Source: Nitrospirae bacterium CG1_02_44_142
GTDB lineage: Bacteria > Nitrospirota > Thermodesulfovibrionia > Thermodesulfovibrionales > UBA1546
NCBI GenBank assembly: GCA_001871685.1
Contig: MNVK01000111.1
Location: 1-11,991 of the forward strand
Length of the DNA stretch: 11,991 nt
Reading direction: 5' to 3'
Part shown: piece after piece, positions 7,676 to 11,991 of the stretch
How positions within the stretch are numbered: the first letter of the stretch is position 1
How the letters are laid out: each line of letters starts with the position of its first letter
Notes under the pieces: generated by a model
Databases searched by the model: none
What the model saw: only the letters and a program-made list of their open reading frames with translations
Told to the model about the DNA's origin: nothing
Translations under genes and position numbers: made by a program

Positions 7676-8289
7676 CGGGCGCTGAAATTATTCTCCTTGT
7701 CTCCTGTCCGTCCCGGCGAATCAGACACATTTGAAGAAACCGTATCCTTTAACGGATAAGAAAGATATATATGCCCTCCGAGGCTTTCCGTCTCTCTCCC
7801 CTCAATCAATATTTTCACATCGCTTATATCATACACATTAGATATAAGGCTCTCATATAACCCTCTCAGCAGCAGAAACTCTGCTGCCGCATCGCCGCCG
7901 AAGTTTCTCCTGAATTCATCCGACAGGTCCACATAAAGAATACCGTCATCACCCCTGTATAAGCCTATAAGCTTTGCATCTTTGGGAATTTCCGAAACGC
8001 TTGAGTTAGCAGGGCCTTTAAGAAATTCGCTTATCACCGCCTCCGCAGCAGTCATCTGCGGCGTCTTCCTCTGCGCCTTCCTCTCCTCCATCTGCAATCT
8101 TCCGCCTGCAGGATAGTAGATTCTGAGAGTGAACATATCTTCTATCGTACTGCCGATTTTTTCTTCAGCCTCTTTTGTAGGCGGTGTTTGCGAAGGAAAT
8201 TCTTTTGAGAAATAAAAATAGCCGCCTGCCATGCCGGCCGCAAAAAGCAGGAGGAATGCCGGTATCCACAAATATTTTTTATTGGCCAT
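7672..8289 (-). CDS. GerMN-domain membrane-anchored protein
   Basis: Predicted envelope protein. A single N-terminal membrane anchor or uncleaved signal (about residues 6-27) is followed by a Pro/Glu linker and one GerMN (sporulation/germination) domain at about 52-177. Recognisable elements are FTLRIYYPAGG, AAEAVISEFLKGP, a predicted basic/acidic strand ILYVDLSDEFRRNF, and VKILIEGRETESLGGHIYLSYPL. The tail of about 25 residues is polar. No catalytic residues are known for this domain, which is thought to bind peptidoglycan or partner proteins. B. subtilis GerM has two such domains; this one has one. The ATG at 8289 has AAAGGA about 9 bases upstream and overlaps the amidase gene by 11 bases. 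The amidase and MurI neighbours point to cell-wall work rather than sporulation. Confidence 0.85.
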   Translation of the reverse strand: MANKKYLWIPAFLLLFAAGMAGGYFYFSKEFPSQTPPTKEAEEKIGSTIEDMFTLRIYYPAGGRLQMEERKAQRKTPQMTAAEAVISEFLKGPANSSVSEIPKDAKLIGLYRGDDGILYVDLSDEFRRNFGGDAAAEFLLLRGLYESLISNVYDISDVKILIEGRETESLGGHIYLSYPLKDTVSSNVSDSPGRTGDKENNFSAR

Positions 8290-9244
8290 AATAAGAAAAT
8301 CCTTTTACGATTGCCTCCGCAAGCCTTGCGCGGGTATTCTGGTCATAATTCATAACCTTAAATGACGGAATCTCTATTAAAACCGCAGGCGCGGCTGCGG
8401 AATTAAGTATCGGAAGAGGCATTTCTCTCAGCGCAGCATTAAGATTAAATTCCTCTTTTATTGCCCTGGATATGCCCTCGGCAAGGACCCTGCTTTTATG
8501 CAAATATTTCTGCTGTCTCAAACTTAAAGCATATAAAGCCGCTGTAGGCTCATAGCCTGCATCGCCGATAATTGGAACATATAAAGTGAATCCTTCCGCT
8601 GATGAAACATGGATGCTTACAAATATTTCAGCCATCTTCTGGTTGGCAAACAATGCCCGGTCTCTGATAGACATGAACTGGTCGCTCTTCCTCGTAAGAA
8701 AAACCTTTTTGCCTTTCTTTGCAAGTAAATTTTCTATTCCCTTTGCAATAGAAAGAACAATATCCTTTTCCTTAAAATTACCGACCGAGGCCCCAAAATC
8801 ATATCCTCCATGCCCCGGGTCAATGACATAGATTTTCTGCGCCGACATACCATCTGACCACGGTTTTATATCTGCCGCTGCCTTTGGCGCTATGTCTATC
8901 ACAAACCTCGCAGGAGAAGAAAGCCTCATAACCTTTATGTTAAAAGTCTCCTTAAAATTAACCGCAAAGATGCCTTCCTTCATGGAAGTATCAAGCGCTG
9001 CGCCTTTCATGGAAATAATATTGAAAGCCGAGGGAAACTCAATCATGAGCTGAGTCCCAGATACAGCGGCATTCGTATTTTTTATGAACGCCTCTTCAGC
9101 CTCAAACACAAGGCGAAGAACTCCATCCTGTTTGCTTGCCCTCATATTTACATCAGTCTTTGGCTGGGCCAAAACAGAAACAGACATTACAAAAAAGACT
9201 ATTGCGATAAACACTGAATTTTTCATAGTATATACATTTTCCAT
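8279..9244 (-). CDS. N-acetylmuramoyl-L-alanine amidase with AMIN domain (AmiC-like)
   Basis: Secreted zinc amidase that cleaves the bond between MurNAc and the stem peptide, typically during daughter-cell separation. A signal peptide is followed by an AMIN-type β-domain (about residues 30-120, ending in PARFVIDIAP) that targets the septal wall. The Amidase_3 domain then has His145 in IDPGHGG, Glu159 in FKEKD, His212 in SIHVSS and Glu291 in VLIEIPSF. The polar residue after SIHV differs from the usual SIHAN/SIHAD. ATG at 9244 gives the longest frame, but Met7 (9226) begins a textbook signal peptide (MKNSVFIAIVFF, cleavage near VLA-Q) and may be the true start; neither has a strong Shine-Dalgarno. 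It is the first gene of the minus-strand run. No convincing promoter is visible in the 186 bases to the tRNA gene. Confidence 0.92.
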   Translation of the reverse strand: MENVYTMKNSVFIAIVFFVMSVSVLAQPKTDVNMRASKQDGVLRLVFEAEEAFIKNTNAAVSGTQLMIEFPSAFNIISMKGAALDTSMKEGIFAVNFKETFNIKVMRLSSPARFVIDIAPKAAADIKPWSDGMSAQKIYVIDPGHGGYDFGASVGNFKEKDIVLSIAKGIENLLAKKGKKVFLTRKSDQFMSIRDRALFANQKMAEIFVSIHVSSAEGFTLYVPIIGDAGYEPTAALYALSLRQQKYLHKSRVLAEGISRAIKEEFNLNAALREMPLPILNSAAAPAVLIEIPSFKVMNYDQNTRARLAEAIVKGFSYYGQ

Positions 9245-9393
9245 ATATGAGGGATCTTTTGCAACCTTTCACCAGGTCAAAACTACAGACAGGATTAGCT
9301 TTCGCTTTCTGCAGATATTAATTTGACGAGTAATGTTGACTTGTTCAGGCAATATCAATTATTTTATATATTCAGATTTAGAGTTAAGAGTTT

Positions 9394-9421
9394 AACTTTT
9401 AATTTCTAACTTTTAACTTTT
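9394..9421. repeat. Heptamer tandem repeat upstream of tRNA-Gln
   Basis: Four contiguous 7-base units: AACTTTT, AATTTCT, AACTTTT, AACTTTT. Three are identical and the second is degenerate. The array ends 9 bases before the tRNA-Gln acceptor. It is part of the AT-rich leader from which the two tRNAs are presumably transcribed. A TATATT at 9367-9372 could be a −10 box, but it has no good −35. Confidence 0.6.
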
Positions 9422-9430
9422 TACTTGTCT

Positions 9431-9504
9431 TGGGGAGTCGTCCAACGGCAGGACGGCAGCCTCTGGAGCTGTTTATAGGGGTTCGAATCCTCTCTCCCCA
9501 GCCA
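9431..9504 (+). tRNA. tRNA-Gln (anticodon CUG)
   Basis: The full cloverleaf can be folded by hand. Acceptor TGGGGAG pairs with CTCCCCA. The D stem is GTCC/GGAC, and the anticodon stem is GCAGC/GCTGT with loop CTCTGGA (anticodon CTG, reading CAG). The T arm is AGGGG-TTCGAAT-CCTCT. The discriminator is G and the 3' CCA is encoded. Length is 74 bases. Confidence 0.95.
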
Positions 9505-9513
9505 ATAAAAACA

Positions 9514-9588
9514 GTTGTTAGGGGTTAGTTGTTAGGGGTTAGTTGTTAGGGGTTAGAACCAAACCCTAATCCCCAGTCACTAATCCCC
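9514..9588. repeat. 14-base tandem repeats in opposing orientation between the two tRNAs
   Basis: Three perfect contiguous copies of GTTGTTAGGGGTTA occupy 9514-9555. Two related 14-base units run on the opposite strand: GGGGATTAGTGACT (9588-9575) and GGGGATTAGGGTTT (9574-9561). Each unit is built from TTA-containing heptads. The two blocks are partly complementary; TTAGGGG pairs with CCCTAA across the junction near 9556-9560, so the RNA could form a hairpin. The array fills nearly the whole tRNA spacer. Confidence 0.8.
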
Positions 9589-9596
9589 GTAGTTAT

Positions 9597-9672
9597 GGTC
9601 CCATCGTCTAGAGGCCTAGGACGTGGCCCTCTCAAGGCTAAAACACGGGTTCGAATCCCGTTGGGACCGCCA
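9597..9672 (+). tRNA. tRNA-Glu (anticodon CUC), element attachment site
   Basis: Acceptor GGTCCCA pairs with TGGGACC. The D arm is GTCTAGAGGCCTAGGAC, and the anticodon stem is TGGCC/GGCTA with loop CTCTCAA (anticodon CTC, reading GAG). The T arm is ACGGG-TTCGAAT-CCCGT. The discriminator is G and CCA is encoded. Length is 76 bases. The body closely resembles bacterial tRNA-Glu. A tyrosine integrase gene ends 15 bases beyond the 3' end, so the T-arm/acceptor half is the likely attachment core. Confidence 0.95.
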
Positions 9673-9676
9673 ACAA

Positions 9677-9697
9677 AATCAATGAGTTACATTGATT
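9677..9697 (-). terminator. AT-rich hairpin between tRNA-Glu and the integrase 3' end
   Basis: A perfect 8-bp inverted repeat, AATCAATG (9677-9684) and CATTGATT (9690-9697), with a 5-base loop containing the integrase stop codon. On the minus strand it is followed by a short T stretch (GATTTTG), so it could be a weak integrase terminator. On the plus strand there is no T-run after it. An integrase arm-binding or att-related dyad is an alternative. Confidence 0.35.
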
Positions 9698-10772
9698 CAG
9701 CCTGCCCGAAGTCTTCTGGTCGTGATAAATTCGTGCGATTAAGCCTTGAAATCGCATCCCTTAGGGAGTCCACATTCAGGTGCGCATATCTTTGCGTCAT
9801 TCTGTTGTCTTTGTGCCCTAAAAGTTTTTGCACCACGTATAAATCTGTGCCTGATTGAACTTGTAACGATGCAAAGGAGTGTCTGTTGTCATGGAAATGG
9901 AAATTTTCAATCTTTGCCTCTTTAAGAACCTCTTTAAAAGCTCGCTGCACCTTACGATCATAGAGCTTCTGGCCGTTGTCATGAAAAACATGCCCCGACA
10001 CACATTGAACCTTATGCAGCTCTTTCAATGTCTGATATGCCTTGTCTGTCAGTGGAATACCGATATAATCGTCATTCTTCATCTTCTCCCCATTAATGGT
10101 AATCATCCGGTTAAACAAGTTTACCTCAGACCATAACAGCTCGCATAAATTAGTTAGTCTTAGCCCTGTATCAAGCGCGACAATAATAAAGGGCTTAAGC
10201 CATTTTTTAGGGGCCTCCTCAAGTGCGGCAAACAGGCGCACTCTTTCATCGGGTTCTAAATATCTCACTCTCCCGTTTTTGACCTTCGGCAACTCAATTT
10301 CAGATACAGGGTTAATCATCTTCCATTTCCATTGTTTACGAGCGACATTAAACATCCTCCGCAATACGGCGAGTTCCTTTAATATTGTTGCCGGCTTCCT
10401 ACCATTAGACTTCCTCCATTGCTCGTATCCGCCGATAATATTCTCAATATCGGCCAGTGTGCAATCCTCGCCAAAATAACACTTAAGGGCTTTAAAGATT
10501 GATTTGTCCCGTGCTTTCTGATAGTAGTCTTTGTGGTCGGTATATTCGTTTTCATACCGCTCAATCATTTCATTAAGCGTCCTTCGGGTAGATTGCTCCA
10601 TATCAAACCACTTGCCTTCAGTAAGCTGCACCTGTATCTTGGCAAATATTTTTTCTGCAAGCTTTCTATCTTCTGTACTTGTGCTTCGTCTGTAATATTT
10701 ACCACCAGCAGCAAAAGACATCCACCATATCTTGTTATTACCTTTCTTGTCTTTACGCCTGTAGAGTCCCAT
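9687..10772 (-). CDS. Tyrosine recombinase / phage-type integrase
   Basis: Catalyses site-specific integration and excision of a mobile element. The N-terminal region (residues 1-60) has the basic, aromatic look of an AP2-like arm-binding domain (YRRKDKKGNNKIWWMSF). A SAM-like core-binding domain follows at about 65-155. The catalytic domain carries Arg205 in DTGLRLTNLCELLW, a β-hairpin Lys near 230-232, His294/Arg297 in HDNRHSF (usual HDLRH, with catalytic residues kept), His320 in LLGHKD and the nucleophile Tyr329 in TQRYAHL. At 361 residues it looks complete and active. ATG at 10772 has AAAGGAGGAAG upstream, with about 10 bases spacing. It is transcribed toward tRNA-Glu, its stop 15 bases from the tRNA 3' end, as expected for an element integrated there. 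Confidence 0.95.
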   Translation of the reverse strand: MGLYRRKDKKGNNKIWWMSFAAGGKYYRRSTSTEDRKLAEKIFAKIQVQLTEGKWFDMEQSTRRTLNEMIERYENEYTDHKDYYQKARDKSIFKALKCYFGEDCTLADIENIIGGYEQWRKSNGRKPATILKELAVLRRMFNVARKQWKWKMINPVSEIELPKVKNGRVRYLEPDERVRLFAALEEAPKKWLKPFIIVALDTGLRLTNLCELLWSEVNLFNRMITINGEKMKNDDYIGIPLTDKAYQTLKELHKVQCVSGHVFHDNGQKLYDRKVQRAFKEVLKEAKIENFHFHDNRHSFASLQVQSGTDLYVVQKLLGHKDNRMTQRYAHLNVDSLRDAISRLNRTNLSRPEDFGQAESM

Positions 10773-10824
10773 TATTTTTCTTCCTCCTTTCCGGGACCAA
10801 CAAGGCTTGAAAATACCGGTTTTT

Positions 10825-10855
10825 ATTATAACACGGCTAATCAGCCTTGCAGTCC
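10825..10855 (-). promoter_or_regulatory. Candidate integrase promoter with overlapping dyad
   Basis: On the minus strand an extended −10, TGTTATAAT (10833-10825), lies about 53 bases before the integrase ATG. The −35 is poor (CTGCAA, 17 bases upstream). Just upstream of the −10 is the dyad GGCTGATTAGCC (10846-10835), which could be an operator for an element regulator or a weak stem after the preceding gene. Confidence 0.5.
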
Positions 10856-10871
10856 AGGTCTTAGTTTTTAA

Positions 10872-10979
10872 TTAATATCCTATTGACCCGCCCTTGCAGC
10901 CCGAGCAAGCCATGTTACTGCCCGGCACGCATTTTTCAGCGCCCCAAAAGCAATCCAGCTTGCCTTTTACTGTTGCCAT
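10872..10979 (-). CDS. 35-residue Cys-rich microprotein, unknown function
   Basis: Small gene found by reading the minus strand between the integrase and the coiled-coil gene. It starts at ATG 10979, preceded by a strong GAGGAGGTGAGAC ribosome binding site, and ends with TAA. The 35-residue product begins MATVKGKLDCFWGAEKC and ends MACSGCKGGSIGY. It has four cysteines (10, 17, 25, 28) in a C-x6-C-x7-C-x2-C pattern, compatible with zinc or another metal, or with two disulfides. There is no signal peptide or membrane segment. The very good Shine-Dalgarno and the start 33 bases after the previous gene's stop argue for a real, co-transcribed gene. I do not recognise the family. A small zinc-binding regulator or a peptide precursor are both possible, but no modification enzyme is visible. 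Confidence 0.65.
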   Translation of the reverse strand: MATVKGKLDCFWGAEKCVPGSNMACSGCKGGSIGY

Positions 10980-11012
10980 GTCTCACCTCCTCGTACAAAA
11001 AATTTAATGCGA

Positions 11013-11330
11013 TCACTTTTTCTCTTTTCCAAATTCGTCAATAGCCTTTTCAAACTCCTTTTCAAAATCCTCTGACTTCTTTTCCTTCTCTTTTTCTTTT
11101 TCTTTAATTATTTTTAACTCTTCCTCTGCTTCCTTTACCCTGGCTTCATACTTCTGTTTTTGTCCTTTGTCCTTTGCAAATTCAGCCTCGGTTTCATTCC
11201 AGCTGCGTTCAAGCTGGATATTCTCTTTCTTCATCTCGGTATCAACCTTGGATTGCTGACTCACCACATAGAACATTACAAGAGCCAGAACAGGGCTTGT
11301 AAAAAGCAGTACCTTGAAAAGGTTAGACAT
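11013..11330 (-). CDS. Membrane-anchored coiled-coil protein, unknown function
   Basis: 105-residue product with an N-terminal transmembrane segment (about residues 5-23, LFKVLLFTSPVLALVMFYV). A strongly charged Lys/Glu-rich helix, predicted coiled coil, runs from about 30 to the end (repeated EKEKEKEKK around 76-85). There is no cleavage site, so it is probably an inner-membrane anchor with a long helical tail. ATG at 11330 has a near-perfect AAGGAGGTG 4-5 bases upstream. It starts 20 bases after the upstream gene's stop and is followed by the Cys-rich microprotein gene, suggesting an operon. The single-TM plus coiled-coil architecture is seen in phage inner-membrane spanins and in many other small membrane proteins. 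Sequence alone does not choose between them. Confidence 0.75.
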   Translation of the reverse strand: MSNLFKVLLFTSPVLALVMFYVVSQQSKVDTEMKKENIQLERSWNETEAEFAKDKGQKQKYEARVKEAEEELKIIKEKEKEKEKKSEDFEKEFEKAIDEFGKEKK

Positions 11331-11350
11331 TTAACACCTCCTTTTTTTTA

Positions 11351-11991
11351 TTAATGCATCGGCTGCAGGAGCTGCGATACGTTCACAGTCTGCTTGCCGG
11401 ACTTAGCAATTTCCCAGGCCTTTTTACGGACCATTGTTGCCTCTTTCGTTCTGCCCTGGCTTTCCAGCTCCTCGGAGTATTTTGCGACTTCCGCCGCCCA
11501 CTTAGAGTACTTTGAGGTTGCCTTCAACTTTTCAATTGCATCCTGATAAGACCATGATTTTGAGAGCTTGTAGCTGCCTTGGTAGCCCATATACTGGCCG
11601 CCGTATATATGAATTCCTCCATACGCGAGTTTAGGGATCGTCCCCAGTGTCATAAGTGAGGATCCGCATTTGATGTTTTCAACGGATCTATCGAACTGGC
11701 AGCCGGCGGTATCATTAATAACACGCTCATATACTCTCTTAATTGTACCGTTTGAGAAGCCCTGTAATGCCTTCTGCAGCGCTGCATCCGCTAATAGGAT
11801 AAAATCATCGTAGCCCATGCCCTTAACGTTAATTTCACCGTTTCTGCCTTTTAAAACACTTATTTTAAGGCTTTGTAGGTCCTGGGTAAGGTTAAGGTAT
11901 GCCTGAGCTATCACAGCGCCGTAATAAGCCAGGCAATCACGATAAGAGCGGATTCCCGGCTCATCTGCGATATCCGCTATATAACTACTGC
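11351..11991 (-). CDS. Unrecognised protein, 5' end cut by window edge
   Basis: A GTG at 11914 would give 187 residues, but the same frame stays open to the window edge. It adds 25 protein-like residues (for example YIADIADEPGIRSYRDC, then LAYYGAV), so the gene is almost certainly longer and partial here. The visible 212 residues have an α-helical front (IAQAYLNLTQDLQSLKIS; LLADAALQKALQGFSNG) and a Gly/Tyr-rich middle (YGGIHIYGGQYMGYQGSYK). A helical, charged C-terminal region (KYSKWAAEVAKYSEELESQG) ends in QLLQPMH. Three cysteines are visible. No transmembrane segment or known motif is seen. It is the first visible gene of the minus-strand cassette leading to the coiled-coil and microprotein genes. 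A structural or assembly protein of the element is conceivable but unproven. Confidence 0.7.
   Translation of the reverse strand, partial: SSYIADIADEPGIRSYRDCLAYYGAVIAQAYLNLTQDLQSLKISVLKGRNGEINVKGMGYDDFILLADAALQKALQGFSNGTIKRVYERVINDTAGCQFDRSVENIKCGSSLMTLGTIPKLAYGGIHIYGGQYMGYQGSYKLSKSWSYQDAIEKLKATSKYSKWAAEVAKYSEELESQGRTKEATMVRKKAWEIAKSGKQTVNVSQLLQPMH

Noticed and set aside
9514..9555. Possible G-quadruplex in the GGGG-containing repeat
   Set aside because: Only three GGGG runs, separated by 10-base loops; a fourth run is missing on this strand.
9394..9588. CRISPR array
   Set aside because: Repeat units are 7-14 bases and contiguous, with no unique spacers and no cas genes.
9595..9858. Plus-strand reading frame of 87 codons
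   Set aside because: It begins in the tRNA-Glu gene and continues antisense to the integrase; the RVRIPLGPP-like peptide is a typical translation artefact of tRNA T arms.
10791..10805. GGGACCAACAA resembling the tRNA-Glu 3' end (GGGACCGCCAACAA), as a second att copy
   Set aside because: The match is short and gapped, and it lies between the integrase ATG and its promoter, not at an element boundary; chance is likely.

Overview
The window looks like chromosome of a Gram-negative, non-sporulating bacterium of moderate GC, joined on the right to the start of an integrated mobile element. The diderm inference rests on an AMIN-domain periplasmic amidase and a FtsH–FolP neighbourhood. My best guess is Nitrospirota (Thermodesulfovibrionia-like) or a related anaerobic lineage. 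That is an impression from protein style, since no rRNA or lineage marker is present.

Region 1 (1–1613): an ArsA/GET3-type ATPase on the + strand, open to the left edge of the window, converges on a small M50 membrane protease on the − strand. Region 2 (1647–9244) is a long run of − strand housekeeping genes. In transcription order they are AMIN amidase, GerMN-domain protein, glutamate racemase (murI), RNase PH (rph), FtsH (ftsH), dihydropteroate synthase (folP), a divergent ATP-type PEP carboxykinase and the M50 protease. Three of these (ftsH, folP, M50) begin with TTG. Several junctions overlap by 4–11 bases, which suggests translational coupling. The amidase, GerMN and MurI genes form a cell-wall block, Rph matures tRNA 3' ends, and FtsH–FolP is a widely conserved pair. 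A clear promoter-like −10 box lies before the PEPCK gene.

Region 3 (9245–9672) has no protein gene. It carries tRNA-Gln(CUG) and tRNA-Glu(CUC) on the + strand, both with encoded CCA, set among short tandem repeats with a 7- or 14-base period.

Region 4 (9673–11991) begins right after the 3' end of tRNA-Glu. It holds a tyrosine integrase whose 3' end abuts the tRNA, then three − strand genes of unknown function: a 35-residue Cys-rich microprotein, a membrane-anchored coiled-coil protein, and an unrecognised protein cut by the right edge. This is the classic layout of an element integrated at a tRNA 3' end. The body of the element lies beyond the window, so its nature (phage, ICE, satellite) cannot be decided here.
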